DNA of 56,778 nt from an uncultured Bacteroidales bacterium (GCA_945833885.1 CAMAFY010000014.1:1-56778); one strand, 5' to 3'; positions 15,901-25,880 are shown, counted from the first letter of the stretch. The notes: a model not told the origin generated them from the sequence alone. Translations and numbers: made by a program.

Positions 15901-17487
15901 ATGAAACCCACATCCTTTATATTTTCCCTGTCTTTCATTCTGTTCGTCCTGCTTTCCTGCGACAAGGGGCAGGAAGCCCCTCCTGCCATCCGTCCCGCAC
16001 TGCTCGCAGTGGAAGCCATTGTAGACTCCCTGCCCGAGGAAGCCTGCAGGAGGCTGTCGGCCGATACATTCAATATGGACCATGCCAACGAGGCGGAACG
16101 CATGAAATATGCCCTGCTGAAATGCAAGGCGGAGGACAAACTCCTCCAACCCCATACCAACGACAGCGTGATGAAAACGGTGCTGGAATACTACAAAGCG
16201 CACGGAACGCAGGAGGAGCAGATGGAGGCTCACTACCAACTCGGCGGCATCTACCGCGACATACACGACGCCCCCCAGGCGGTGGACCACTACACCCAGG
16301 CCATGATGATTGGCGAGGAGCACCCCCAGGAGACCCGCCGGGAAACGCTGATGCGGGTGTACAGCCAACTCGCCTGGATACTCAGAAAACAGGGAGACAT
16401 CCGACAGGAATTGGAAATCGCCCGCAAGAAAAGCCGGCTCTACGACGACAAAGATTACTACAGCCTACAAGAATTGGGAACAGCCTACAAGCACAACGGG
16501 CAATACGATTCCGCGTGCCATTACTTGAGGGCCGCGTGCACGGCGGTGGACCGTCTGCAGCCCCCCGACACGGCAGAGATGCTCGCCACCTACGGCTTGA
16601 CTTTGGCACAAGGAATAAAGATGAAAGACAGCGCCATGGTGAGGAAATGCTACGAAAGGCTGCGGCACTTTCCCCACAACGCGCTCCCGGAGCTTGCCCT
16701 AACCGGACTTTATTTTTATTTCGAGGGCGTGGACGACGATTCGCTGCGGATATTCTTAGAGGAAGCCTACGAGAAAGATGACATGGTAGAGAAGCGCATG
16801 ATGCGCGCCACCCGGCTCAGCCACTATTATTACAGGAAAGGCAACCTGGAGAAGGCGATGCGCTATGCCCTTGCACGCGATTCGCTGTACGAAATCTACT
16901 CCAAAGACCTCGAGCTCCAGCAATCGTCCAACGCCTACAACCAATACATTTATAACCGCGACAAGCAAAAGGAGCAGGAGATAAAGGATGCAAAAGCCTT
17001 GGCCGAAAAACATTTTTACATCATCCTCATTATCTCTCTCAGCGGTCTGCTGATTACAATGCTGTTCGTCCTATTTTTCAAGCACATCTATAATACACAG
17101 AAGGCAAGGGCAGACCAACTCACCACAGACAAGGACGAGTTGCAGGAGGAACTGCGGCAACACATTGCGCAGAAGCAACGGATTGACGGGGAGCAGCTGC
17201 GCGCACAACTGCACCTGATGGCGAAAAAGCCACCTAAAGAGGCCATCATCACACCGGAACTGCAGGACAAGGTCATCACCTTCGTCACAGTGGAATGGCC
17301 GGACTTCAGTTCGGGAAGCGCTGTGTCCAAATCCACACTGAAAATCTCCGACCTGATGATGCTGTATCTCCGCAAGATTGGCATGAACCAGACAGAAACC
17401 GCCCGGCTACTCGGTTGCACTCGCTCCACGGTCTGCCGCCGCCTGACCGCATTGGACACCGGCATCGAGGACGAGGAAGCCGAATAG
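15901..17487 (+). CDS. TPR-containing membrane regulator with C-terminal HTH
   Basis: The 528-aa protein has a lipoprotein-like signal (MKPTSFIFSLSFILFVLLSC, Cys20), then tetratricopeptide-type helical repeats to about residue 360 (EEQMEAHYQLGGIYRDI and DDKDYYSLQELGTAYKHNG are typical). One transmembrane helix follows (FYIILIISLSGLLITMLFVLFF, about 370-393), then a charged coiled coil (about 395-440) and a C-terminal helix-turn-helix-like end (MNQTETARLLGCTRSTVCRRL). This layout matches the Bacteroidota TPR-TM-HTH regulators that sense at the membrane and act on nearby genes; the HTH role is inferred. It reads alone from a good promoter and converges on the helicase gene, so its target is not evident from context. 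A homologous architecture occurs at 40187-41839. Confidence 0.8.
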   Translation: MKPTSFIFSLSFILFVLLSCDKGQEAPPAIRPALLAVEAIVDSLPEEACRRLSADTFNMDHANEAERMKYALLKCKAEDKLLQPHTNDSVMKTVLEYYKAHGTQEEQMEAHYQLGGIYRDIHDAPQAVDHYTQAMMIGEEHPQETRRETLMRVYSQLAWILRKQGDIRQELEIARKKSRLYDDKDYYSLQELGTAYKHNGQYDSACHYLRAACTAVDRLQPPDTAEMLATYGLTLAQGIKMKDSAMVRKCYERLRHFPHNALPELALTGLYFYFEGVDDDSLRIFLEEAYEKDDMVEKRMMRATRLSHYYYRKGNLEKAMRYALARDSLYEIYSKDLELQQSSNAYNQYIYNRDKQKEQEIKDAKALAEKHFYIILIISLSGLLITMLFVLFFKHIYNTQKARADQLTTDKDELQEELRQHIAQKQRIDGEQLRAQLHLMAKKPPKEAIITPELQDKVITFVTVEWPDFSSGSAVSKSTLKISDLMMLYLRKIGMNQTETARLLGCTRSTVCRRLTALDTGIEDEEAE

Positions 17488-17528
17488 GAGAGATAAGAAT
17501 AATAGGAATATAAGAAAGAAAAAAGTCC

Positions 17529-20500
17529 TCACGGCTGTGCCGTCCGGAATCCCCCCTGTGCCTTCACCTCGGTTATCAAGCGCGCGAAGGTGAGGTTGCG
17601 GGAGAGGAGTTCGGCATTTCCAACAAGAATCAGGTGTGTCCGCGCACGGGTCATCGCGACATTCAGTTTGCGGTCGACCACATTCCCCGCCTCGTCGGTG
17701 AAGACATTTCCGGTGAGGAACGCCAACTGATAGTTGCGGCTCACGGTGAAACCATAGATGATGTAGTCGCGTTGGCTACCCTGATAGCGCTCCACGGTGT
17801 CGATACTCACCGTTGGAAGCACATCGTCGGGCAGTCCCCGTCGTCGGCATTCTCCGATGATATGGGTTCGGATGGCGGCAATCTGGTTGCGGTAAGGCAC
17901 GATGATTCCGAGTGTATGCACGGAAGAAAAGGTGTCGGGAGAGCGCTGGAAGATGTCGGCGGCCAGGGATGCGATGACGCGCGCCTCGGCAATGTTCACC
18001 TTCGGAGACGTCAGTATGTCCGTATTGGTGCGGACATCGGCGGCATGGACATCGTAGAACGTCATGCGGCAATCCCCCGCCCCGGTGGCGGCAGTCTGGT
18101 GCGGAAGGGGCACCACATCAAGACGTCCGTCATAGAAATAGCGGCTGGGGAAGGCGGCGATGTCGCGGTGCATACGCCCTTGCCGCGTCAACATACAGGT
18201 GACTTCCGCGTTGCCGCCATAGCGCCGCAGCAGACGTTCGAAGAGGGAAGATCGGCAATCCGTCAGTCCGATTCCGCGCAACAGTTCCTCGCTGACCGCC
18301 GATGCCTCGGGCGACTGTTGCACGACGGCCGGCAACTGCTTGTGGTCGCCAATCATGACGAAGCGTTTGATGGCGGATTCCGTGCCGTGCATCATGGCGA
18401 AAATCGGCAACAAATGGGGTTCGAGTATCTGCGAAGCCTCGTCGATGATGGCCAAAGAGAAGGAGAGGAGCGCGAAAAGGCTGTTGCAACGTGCGAGTGA
18501 ACTGACGGTTCCTGCCACCACCCTTGCCGCCAACAGGCGTTCGCGGACAGCGGCGGGGGCGAGGTCGCGGATTTGCTCGTCCAAAAGACAATGGCGGAAT
18601 GCCGGGTCGCAGTTGTCGGCGTTGCCCATACGGAGGAAGGGGATATCGGCTTCCAGGAGTTTGGAGCATATCTCATCCACCGCCCGATTGGTGTAGGAAA
18701 GGAGCAATACCCTTGAACCGGGTTCCAGAAGTTCCTCCTGCAAGGTGTTGAGCATGCCGTACGATGTCTTGCCGGTTCCCGGGGGTCCGATGATGAGAAA
18801 CAGGTCGCGCGCCTGCTTCACGCGGAGCGCCATATCGTTGAACGTCCCATAATCCCCCCGGAGTTTCAATGTGGCGTCGGTCCGCGGCGGGCGTTGGAGG
18901 AGGAGCAGGTCGCGCCTTTCGCCGGGGGCACGCAGGAAGGCGGTGAGTCCGGCATAGAGTTGCGAGAAGAGCGATTCAAAGAGGTCGTGCTCCACCGCCC
19001 AAGGCCGCTGGGCGTCATAGAGGAAGACGCGGGCGTCACCCTGGGGAGCCGCCAGGCGGATTTCCAGTCCTTCTGAGGTGATTTCCGAGAGGATGCCACG
19101 GAAAATGTGGGTGCGCCGGCAGTCAGGCACGGCATCGGCATCGTAGGGATAGCAGATGACGATGTCGCCACGGCGGAAATTCGTGGTGGAGGGGTCCGAA
19201 CCCTCTGCGGCATCCTCCGGCGGAAACGCCAGCCTTATGTGGGAGACGATGGTGCCGGCATCGGGCGGCAGCAGACGCAGGGCGTCATAAATCTCTCCGC
19301 TCTCGCGCTTTTCGGAGAGCGAAGCATACCATTTCGAGGCGTATGCGTTGCACTGCGAGGTGTTGTCGCCCACCTTTGCGATGTAATGCTCCTCGGCTAC
19401 AAAGCGTAGGAAGCGCGAAAAATAGGCCTTTTCCAGCGGACGCGCACTCTGGAATGTGGAGAGTGTGCCGGCGATTCTGGGGCGGATATACTGCTCCCAA
19501 AAGCGGGGATTGACGCGTTTCTGCAACAGTTTTTCGGGCGTGATGCTCTCCAACAGCCTTGCTCCCTCGTGACGATAGTACTGTTCGTACCACACCATGC
19601 CATTGCGCACGCGGATGGCCTCGTAGAAAAGTTCCGGTGCCTGCCCCAGTCCGAGCAGGGGTTTCTTGTATTGCGAATAGAGGAGGAAGGTCAGCAGGTT
19701 CTTACCGTTTTCGGTATAACGTTGGCTGAAATTATAGCGGAGTATGGCACGGTAGAGGAGCATCTGCACGTAATGCGGCTCCTTCTGCAGCGGTGTGTCG
19801 GGGTCGTTGTGGTAAGGGCTGAAGCCTCCCTTGCCGCTTTTCTGCTCTATCAGCACACGATGGTCGAGTTGGAGGAAGTCCATACGGCCCTGAAGACCGA
19901 GCATCTCACAGGCGAACGACGGTTCGAGTATCACCTGCTCGGGGCGGTAGGAGCCGACGTGTGCGGCAAGCGCGTCGTGAAGTGCGGTGTGGATATGCTC
20001 CGCCTGCAGTCTGCCCTGCTCATACAACTGTTGAAGCGAGAAATTCCCCTGGTCTTCAAGCGCCAGAATGTCGAGGATGTTGTCGTGGACAAAGGTGTTG
20101 AAGGCCTCATCGTAGGAGACATTGTGGCCATATACGGCATTGTCGAGGAGATTTCCGGCAAAATGTCCGAGAAGGATCTCCTTTGAGCAGCGGAAAGGTT
20201 CGAGGCGCTGAAGCAGATGGTTGAAGGGGGTGTTGGAATATTCCTCGAAACAACGTGCCACAGCCGTAACGTCGACGAGGAAGTCCGGTTCAAGGATGAT
20301 GACTTCCGCATCGATTTTCCCGGAAACCATGACGGGACGCACAAGATTGACCTGCGCTCCGGGTGAAAGGATCTTGCAAAGATAGGTCCAGTCTGCGAAT
20401 TGTCCCTTCAGAACCACGTCGGCTCCGGCATCGCCAAGGGCATCCGCACGGACATGCATGGTGGTTCCGTCCCACGATTCCACCACGCACCGCAAGACAT

Positions 20501-21029
20501 GTCCGAGCCGTTGGACGGAAACGCCGTCATCGCGGTCGTCCGCCACGAATGTCCGCACGAGCGCCTCGGGAACCGATGCCCCGAAGACGGCTGCAATGAA
20601 GCGGCAGACGGTCTTGAAATCGGTCAGACGTTGGTGAAGGGTGTCTGTATTTTCCGCATTCCGGTCGTCGGAAGGCGGCACTTTCCCCGGTGTTTTGCGG
20701 CGGTTTTCGCGCTCGGCACGGAGGATGTTCCGGCGGGCGGCGTTGATGTTGTGGCGCAATGCGGCAGGAACATGATGCTCCTTACAGAGAAAATCCACCT
20801 TTGCATGGAGTCCGCCCAAAGTAAGTCCGTTGAAGGCGGTTGCAGTCTCGGCAGCCCGCCGCAAAGTCTGTCCGAGAAGGGGGTAGAATTGCGGTAGGGA
20901 GACATCGGCATTCAGGGCCGAAAGTTCGTTGAAGAACTCTTCCGGACCGTCAGGAGTATAGGTGGCGGGGAGGTCATGTTCCGACCTTGCCGACATTTTC
21001 GGGGGATATGCCGTAGGATGTTGCGTCAT
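17529..21029 (-). CDS. PD-(D/E)XK nuclease-superfamily 1 helicase fusion (Dna2-like)
   Basis: A 1166-aa protein combining a RecB/Cas4-type nuclease and a UPF1/Dna2-type helicase. The nuclease core is around residues 370-400 (LQGRMDFLQLDHRVLIEQKSGKGG, with the Asp and the E-x-K expected of PD-(D/E)XK enzymes). Helicase motifs are Walker A IIGPPGTGKTSYGM with Lys754, motif II LAIIDEASQI, motif III GDHKQLPAVV, then VSIDTVERYQGSQRD and KLNVAMTRARTHLILVGN. This predicts an ATP-dependent DNA end- or flap-processing enzyme. The start at 21029 overlaps the tilS stop as ATGA, implying translational coupling; the longer frame to 21338 lies inside tilS and is not coding. No Cys cluster typical of Fe-S Cas4/AddB nucleases was noticed. 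A role in repair or in phage defence is possible; context (tilS, tdk) favours housekeeping. Confidence 0.87.
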   Translation of the reverse strand: MTQHPTAYPPKMSARSEHDLPATYTPDGPEEFFNELSALNADVSLPQFYPLLGQTLRRAAETATAFNGLTLGGLHAKVDFLCKEHHVPAALRHNINAARRNILRAERENRRKTPGKVPPSDDRNAENTDTLHQRLTDFKTVCRFIAAVFGASVPEALVRTFVADDRDDGVSVQRLGHVLRCVVESWDGTTMHVRADALGDAGADVVLKGQFADWTYLCKILSPGAQVNLVRPVMVSGKIDAEVIILEPDFLVDVTAVARCFEEYSNTPFNHLLQRLEPFRCSKEILLGHFAGNLLDNAVYGHNVSYDEAFNTFVHDNILDILALEDQGNFSLQQLYEQGRLQAEHIHTALHDALAAHVGSYRPEQVILEPSFACEMLGLQGRMDFLQLDHRVLIEQKSGKGGFSPYHNDPDTPLQKEPHYVQMLLYRAILRYNFSQRYTENGKNLLTFLLYSQYKKPLLGLGQAPELFYEAIRVRNGMVWYEQYYRHEGARLLESITPEKLLQKRVNPRFWEQYIRPRIAGTLSTFQSARPLEKAYFSRFLRFVAEEHYIAKVGDNTSQCNAYASKWYASLSEKRESGEIYDALRLLPPDAGTIVSHIRLAFPPEDAAEGSDPSTTNFRRGDIVICYPYDADAVPDCRRTHIFRGILSEITSEGLEIRLAAPQGDARVFLYDAQRPWAVEHDLFESLFSQLYAGLTAFLRAPGERRDLLLLQRPPRTDATLKLRGDYGTFNDMALRVKQARDLFLIIGPPGTGKTSYGMLNTLQEELLEPGSRVLLLSYTNRAVDEICSKLLEADIPFLRMGNADNCDPAFRHCLLDEQIRDLAPAAVRERLLAARVVAGTVSSLARCNSLFALLSFSLAIIDEASQILEPHLLPIFAMMHGTESAIKRFVMIGDHKQLPAVVQQSPEASAVSEELLRGIGLTDCRSSLFERLLRRYGGNAEVTCMLTRQGRMHRDIAAFPSRYFYDGRLDVVPLPHQTAATGAGDCRMTFYDVHAADVRTNTDILTSPKVNIAEARVIASLAADIFQRSPDTFSSVHTLGIIVPYRNQIAAIRTHIIGECRRRGLPDDVLPTVSIDTVERYQGSQRDYIIYGFTVSRNYQLAFLTGNVFTDEAGNVVDRKLNVAMTRARTHLILVGNAELLSRNLTFARLITEVKAQGGFRTAQP

Positions 21030-22294
21030 GGGGTATGTGAAAGGATGAAAACTTCTGTCGTATCTGCCGATACCGCCGCACGGGCATCGATGGTTTCCCC
21101 TACCAGCCAGAGTATTCCCTGCCCGTCGGTAAGGACCATTGCCGCCAATTTGTCGATTCTCGAACGGTGACGGTCGGTAAGATAGTCGCTGACGAGGCGT
21201 GTTCCGCGCATGCCGAAGGGGGTGAAGCGGTCCGCCGTCGCGACAGAACGTACGGAAAGTGCGCCACGGACGGCGCGGACATCCATGACGGCACAGTGCT
21301 TCTGCCGCAGATCGAAGCCCGGAATGGGCCATCCGCAACGCTGCAACACGTAGATTTCGTCGCGCACAAGGTTTTCTCCGGGGACAAGTTCCGTGGATGC
21401 TACCTGCATTGGCAGGGGTTCGCAGAGGAGTTCTTCGCCATGGCGGGTCAGGATGTAGCCATTGGCAAGGGCAAAAGCCCCGTTCCTACCGTTGCCGACC
21501 TGTGCTATCTGTGTGGCGTTGAAGCCGTGGGCAAGCAGGCGTTGCCGGAGGTCGGTGCGTCCGGTGGCTGAAAGTTCGCGCTCCGCCTCGGCAAGATGGC
21601 TCATGGTGCGCCGCAGAACGGCGGAAATGTTCGGATTCATCGAGCGCAGCAGCGGCAGGAGTTCATGGCGGATGCGGTTGCGGCGATATCGGACATCGGC
21701 GTTACTGCTGTCGGTGACGTAGGTCTCGCCCCAGTCCGCAAGCATTTTCAACAGGTCCTCACGGGGTGTTTCCAGCAGGGGGCGGACGATGCCCTCATCA
21801 TTCACCACGCGCATGCCTGTAAGTCCGTGCAATCCGGCACCACGGACCAGATGGAGGAGGAGGGTTTCCACATTGTCGTCGGCATGATGTGCCACGCAAA
21901 CATGCACCGTATGCCGCGGATGTTCACCACGAAGGCGCTCCGCCACCTGCGAGAACCAACGGTAGCGCAGGCGACGTGCCGCCATCTCTATGCTTTCGCC
22001 GTGGCTCCGCGCCTCGTTTTCCGTATCAAAGTCCGTGACTTCGAGGGGAATCCGGTGACGCTGGCAGAAGTTCCGGACAAATTCCTCGTCGCGCAGGCTC
22101 TCGTCGCCGCGCAAATGGAAGTTGCAATGCAGGGCATGGACCTCAAAACCCAGGCGCTGGAGCATAAGAACCAGCGCCACCGAGTCGGCGCCACCGCTGA
22201 GTCCACAAAGCATCAAGCCCTCCCCGGCAACGATATCATGTTGTTCGAGGAGGGTTTTTACGGCATATAACGTAGGGTGCTGGACAGACGTCAT
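21026..22294 (-). CDS. tilS: tRNA(Ile)-lysidine synthase TilS
   Basis: TilS attaches lysine to C34 of the CAU anticodon tRNA-Ile, changing its specificity from Met to Ile. The 422-aa product has the N-terminal PP-loop ATPase signature SGGADS (residues 33-38), HCNFHLRGDES, VAHHADDNVETLLLHLVRG and YRRNRIRHELLPLL, followed by the C-terminal TilS domain (about 330-420). The start at 22294 (MTSVQHPTLYAV) is chosen because the extension to 22408 has no family similarity. Its stop overlaps the helicase start by 4 nt. Confidence 0.95.
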   Translation of the reverse strand: MTSVQHPTLYAVKTLLEQHDIVAGEGLMLCGLSGGADSVALVLMLQRLGFEVHALHCNFHLRGDESLRDEEFVRNFCQRHRIPLEVTDFDTENEARSHGESIEMAARRLRYRWFSQVAERLRGEHPRHTVHVCVAHHADDNVETLLLHLVRGAGLHGLTGMRVVNDEGIVRPLLETPREDLLKMLADWGETYVTDSSNADVRYRRNRIRHELLPLLRSMNPNISAVLRRTMSHLAEAERELSATGRTDLRQRLLAHGFNATQIAQVGNGRNGAFALANGYILTRHGEELLCEPLPMQVASTELVPGENLVRDEIYVLQRCGWPIPGFDLRQKHCAVMDVRAVRGALSVRSVATADRFTPFGMRGTRLVSDYLTDRHRSRIDKLAAMVLTDGQGILWLVGETIDARAAVSADTTEVFILSHTP

Positions 22295-22413
22295 ATCAAT
22301 TTTCGCAAGTCTGAAAAGGGTTATGGCGTATACCTGAGGAAGTAACGCCGCAATGGAAGGCGGAAAAAACGGAGGGAACGGTGAGCGGTGTCCGGTGTTT
22401 TTCCCCAAAAAGA

Positions 22414-23229
22414 TCAGTATGACACGCTGCTAGGTATGCCCAATTCGCGCACACGGCCGGCGATATGGTCGAGCACTTCCGGCGAGGCCTTGGCGAGAGT
22501 GGCGCAGGGTGTAGGACGGTCGATGGTGTAGACCATCACACCTTGCGGACGTATGCGCCGCAAAGCCTGCAACCAGGGGAGCAAAAAGGCGTCCGACGTG
22601 TTGTCGACATCGAAGGTTTCCACCCCGTCGCCCGCAGTCCAGCGCAACGTCAGGCGGCCGGTCATGAAAAGGGTCTGGATGATGACGTGGCCGTTGAAGC
22701 GGCAAAGGTGGTCGATGACGCGCTCCACGCTGTAAGAGGGCGCCGGTCTGTCCACCAGACGTATGTAATCCTCGCTGACCGTGTCGAGTTTCTGGATATT
22801 GTTGTCGACCTTCATGAGTGCATCCCTCACCTCCGGACGGTGAATCATCGTGGCATTGCTCAGCACACTCACCTTCGCTTGGGGGAAATAGCGGTCGCGA
22901 AGGGCGAGGACACCGTCGATGATGGCGGGAAATTCGGGGTGCAGCGTCGGTTCGCCGTTTCCCGAGAAGGTCATCGTATGGAGGGGTTGCCCGGCATCAT
23001 GGCGTTTCCGCAGCACGTCCTCCAAAGCCTGCAACACCTTTTCCCGCGACGGCCGTGGGGCATGCGGGGTGCGCTCCCCATTGGTGCCGCACTCGCAGTA
23101 GATGCAGTCGAAACTGCACATCTTGCCATCGCCGGGCATGAGGTTGATGCCCAACGAAACGCCCAACCGACGACTGTGGACCGGGCCGAAGATGGGGGAG
23201 GCGTGGAGGGAGGTGACGGAGGAATCCAT
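22414..23229 (-). CDS. Radical SAM protein
   Basis: The 271-aa protein carries the radical SAM cluster CSFDCIYC (Cys38, Cys42, Cys45) after the basic N-terminal GPVHSRRLGVSLGINLMPGDG. TFSGNGEPTLHPEF (the family's GGEP-type motif) and VLSNATM follow. It therefore binds a [4Fe-4S] cluster and S-adenosylmethionine. It belongs to the YfkB/MoaA-like group of uncharacterised radical SAM proteins with the HSRRLG...LGI signature; no substrate can be assigned. It lies between tilS and the exported hypothetical, which hints at, but does not prove, an RNA modification role. Confidence 0.85.
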   Translation of the reverse strand: MDSSVTSLHASPIFGPVHSRRLGVSLGINLMPGDGKMCSFDCIYCECGTNGERTPHAPRPSREKVLQALEDVLRKRHDAGQPLHTMTFSGNGEPTLHPEFPAIIDGVLALRDRYFPQAKVSVLSNATMIHRPEVRDALMKVDNNIQKLDTVSEDYIRLVDRPAPSYSVERVIDHLCRFNGHVIIQTLFMTGRLTLRWTAGDGVETFDVDNTSDAFLLPWLQALRRIRPQGVMVYTIDRPTPCATLAKASPEVLDHIAGRVRELGIPSSVSY

Positions 23230-23324
23230 GGTGTTTCAGTGATGAATATGGCGGAAACGGCGGAGTACAGCCCCGCCTGATGCTGGTGAAAAGCCTTAAC
23301 CGTTCCGGGGAATCCGGATGTAGG

Positions 23325-23993
23325 CTATTTGAAATACATGAAAAGTTTTTTGAGGCTCGCCTCGTCGTTCCAACTCCACCAGCGGTCTTCCATCAGCGTT
23401 TTGAAGGCCGTCTTCAACTCGGGCTTCACATACTTCTTGACATTTCTCTGTGTGGCAGGAATGAATTTTCCGTCTTTCAGGCGGAAATAATGCTTGTCCT
23501 TCAAAGGATAGCCCTCGTTGCTCTGCTGCTCGGCACCGCTGAGGTCGATGAAGGTGTCAGTGCCATAGCCTGCCATATCGATGTCGAGGAAGGGCATGTC
23601 GGTGCCTCCTTGCGTCAATTCCTTGTATTTGTCCATATCAATGGTGGTGACACGTAGGAGCGCCATGCCGTCCTGCTCCGCCACCACGAGCCCCATGGCC
23701 AGCGTGTCGACCTTCATATAACGGCACGAGTCGAAGTCGACGCCAAAGATGTTCTGCACGAATGCCTGACGGATGCGGTTGTCCTTCTCGTCGATGAAGC
23801 AGAGTGCGGCGTTTTTATACATGATGTTGCAGCGTGCTTTCGTCACACGGCCGAAGCCCTGGCGCACCTTTGCCATGCGGAATTCGGGGAAGACGAGTTG
23901 CGAATGACTGCGCTTTTCCTCAACCTGCTGCTGGGCATGGACGGCCATGGCGGCGAGGAAAGCCAAAAGAAGGAGGGTGAGATGTTTTTTCAT
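23325..23993 (-). CDS. Exported conserved hypothetical protein
   Basis: A 222-aa protein with signal peptide MKKHLTLLLLAFLAAMAVHAQ. The mature part begins QQVEEKRSHSQLVFPEFRMAKV and contains GFGRVTKARCNIMYKNAALCFI and a basic C terminus (KYVKPELKTAFKTLMEDRWW...LFMYFK). I recognise no family or catalytic motif. The start at 23993 is set by the signal peptide; a longer frame to 24257 overlaps tdk and is rejected. It sits 80 nt downstream of tdk and 95 nt upstream of the radical SAM gene, all on the minus strand, so it may be co-transcribed with them. Confidence 0.75.
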   Translation of the reverse strand: MKKHLTLLLLAFLAAMAVHAQQQVEEKRSHSQLVFPEFRMAKVRQGFGRVTKARCNIMYKNAALCFIDEKDNRIRQAFVQNIFGVDFDSCRYMKVDTLAMGLVVAEQDGMALLRVTTIDMDKYKELTQGGTDMPFLDIDMAGYGTDTFIDLSGAEQQSNEGYPLKDKHYFRLKDGKFIPATQRNVKKYVKPELKTAFKTLMEDRWWSWNDEASLKKLFMYFK

Positions 23994-24073
23994 GCGGATA
24001 GGTTTTGGCGGTTTGCAATCTGCCGCCTGTTGGGAATGGGGTTGGGAAATACGGTATGCGGCCCGCTGTGGAA

Positions 24074-24658
24074 TCAGGATTCTCCGGAGCGGTTGCGGAG
24101 TTGTTCGTAGCAATGTCTGCAAAGCGGTTCGTACTCCTGCAACTCTCCGAGCATCACCTGCCGGTCGTTCTCCACCTTGCGGTGGCTGAGATAGGCAAGG
24201 TTTCCACAGCGCACGCAGATGGCATGCACCTTGGTCACATCCTCGGCTATCGCGCAAAGGGCAGGCATAGGTCCGAAGGGTGTGCCCTTGAAGTCCATGT
24301 CGAGACCGGCGACAATCACCCTTTTCCCCTGATTCGCCAAGGCATTGCAGACGTCGACAATGCCGGCATCGAAGAATTGTGCCTCATCGATGCCTACAAC
24401 GTCCGCCTCGGTGGCGAGGAGAAGTATGGTCTGGCTGCTGTCGACCGGCGTGGAAACGATGGCGTCGCCGTCGTGGCTGACCACCTCTGACTCGCTGTAA
24501 CGTGTGTCGATTTCGGGTTTGAAGATTTCCACACGCTGACGTGCGATGCGGGCACGGCGGATGCGGCGGATGAGTTCCTCGGTCTTTCCGGAGAACATGC
24601 TGCCGCAAATCACTTCTATACGGCCGCGCTGCGGGAAGGTTTCTGTATAGTGCATCAT
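24074..24658 (-). CDS. tdk: Thymidine kinase
   Basis: Thymidine kinase phosphorylates thymidine to dTMP in the nucleotide salvage pathway. The 194-aa protein has the type II TK P-loop [14 protein letters not shown] (Gly19 to Arg32), [22 protein letters not shown] with the catalytic/Mg region, and the C-terminal zinc-binding cysteines in ICVRCG and LCRHC. Length is normal. Two Met codons are adjacent at the start and either may be used. A minus-strand TAACTTTG lies about 70 nt upstream. It is divergent from menA. Confidence 0.95.
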   Translation of the reverse strand: MMHYTETFPQRGRIEVICGSMFSGKTEELIRRIRRARIARQRVEIFKPEIDTRYSESEVVSHDGDAIVSTPVDSSQTILLLATEADVVGIDEAQFFDAGIVDVCNALANQGKRVIVAGLDMDFKGTPFGPMPALCAIAEDVTKVHAICVRCGNLAYLSHRKVENDRQVMLGELQEYEPLCRHCYEQLRNRSGES

Positions 24659-24728
24659 GCTGAATGTCGGTGAAAAAAGGTAAGGAGCCCGGCATCTTCC
24701 GTATGAAAGAGGGGGGAAAGAACAAGGG

Positions 24729-24736
24729 CAAAGTTA
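24729..24736 (-). promoter_or_regulatory. -7 box TAACTTTG of tdk
   Basis: On the minus strand TAACTTTG matches the Bacteroidales -7 consensus and sits in the divergent spacer between tdk and menA, about 70 nt before the tdk start. No clear -33 element. Confidence 0.5.
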
Positions 24737-24854
24737 CGAATTTCCACGCATTTTCGCCGCGCTCCATGGGGAGTATTTGGCAGAAAGCCCTTCCGCGACC
24801 GCCGCTTTGATGCAGAAATGGGGGATAAAGGGCGGCGGAATGGCGGAAAAACCT

Positions 24855-24862
24855 TACTTTTG
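24855..24862 (+). promoter_or_regulatory. -7 box TACTTTTG of menA
   Basis: TACTTTTG fits TAnnTTTG and ends 8 nt before the menA start, giving a very short leader. No clear -33 element at standard spacing. Confidence 0.5.
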
Positions 24863-24870
24863 CAGAAGAT

Positions 24871-25800
24871 ATGAAACAGAATTCTCTCAAAGCATGGGTG
24901 CTGGCGTGCCGTCCGAAGACGCTCTCCGGCGCGCTGGTCTCGGTGTGTTGCGCTACCGCCCTGGCCTGCAACCACGGTCATGCCGACTGGCGGATGGCGG
25001 TATTGTGCGCCGTTTTCGCCAGTCTGATGCAGGTGGCATCAAACCTTATCAACGACCTCTACGACTTTCTCCGCGGCACGGACGGCACGGACCGTCTGGG
25101 ACCCGAACGTGCCTGCGCACAAGGTTGGATAACTCCCCGCGCCATGCGCTGTGGCATTGCCGTCGTCTGCCTGCTGGCGGCGGTGGCGGGCATGGGAATC
25201 ATCGTCGGTTTCTGCCTGTCTCCCGCCTTCGATGTGCTGTCGGCGCACATGAGTTTGCCGCTCATCGCCGCGCTTTTCGCCGCTGTTGTGGCAATGGTGC
25301 TGGGCGGAGCCTTCTTCTACACCACGTTCGGCAGTTACCATGGCCTGGGCGACGCGCTGGTTTATCTGTTCTTCGGCTACATTCCCACGTGCGGCACCTA
25401 TCTGGTGCTACGGGGTTCGATGGACTGGGAGGCGCTGGTGCTCGCCACTTCCGTGGCACTCGTGGTGGACACCTTGCTGGTGGTGAACAATTATCGCGAC
25501 CGTGAGACCGACCGGCATTCGGGAAAACTCACGCTGATAGCGCGTTTCGGCAAGGGTTTTGGCGAGCATTTCTATCTGTGGCAGGGCATCCTTGCCTGGA
25601 TTTGCGCCTCGCTGCTCGGGCTTCACGGCCATTTCATGGTGTCAAGGCTGGTGGTGCTCTACGTTCTGCTGCACTGTTCCACCTGGCGTTCCATGCGCCG
25701 CATCGGAGAGGGCCGCGCACTCAACGCCATCCTCGGCAAGACGAGCCGCAACATGCTGGCATTCATCCTCCTGACGGTGGTGGCGCTGATGCTGGAATAG
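24871..25800 (+). CDS. menA: 1,4-dihydroxy-2-naphthoate octaprenyltransferase
   Basis: MenA prenylates 1,4-dihydroxy-2-naphthoate to give demethylmenaquinone in the cytoplasmic membrane. The 309-aa polytopic protein starts MKQNSLKAWVLACRPKTL and has the UbiA-family first Asp-rich motif NLINDLYDFLRGTDGTDR and the second motif NNYRDRETD, separated by about 100 residues as expected, with many hydrophobic segments (about eight or nine). Length is typical. It implies menaquinone-based respiration. It is a single gene followed by a strong terminator. Confidence 0.93.
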   Translation: MKQNSLKAWVLACRPKTLSGALVSVCCATALACNHGHADWRMAVLCAVFASLMQVASNLINDLYDFLRGTDGTDRLGPERACAQGWITPRAMRCGIAVVCLLAAVAGMGIIVGFCLSPAFDVLSAHMSLPLIAALFAAVVAMVLGGAFFYTTFGSYHGLGDALVYLFFGYIPTCGTYLVLRGSMDWEALVLATSVALVVDTLLVVNNYRDRETDRHSGKLTLIARFGKGFGEHFYLWQGILAWICASLLGLHGHFMVSRLVVLYVLLHCSTWRSMRRIGEGRALNAILGKTSRNMLAFILLTVVALMLE

Positions 25801-25880
25801 GGGGAATTGGAGGGGAAGGTTTATGGAGATATATGGAATTTACATCATACTGAACATACGATTTCTGGAAATGTAACATA

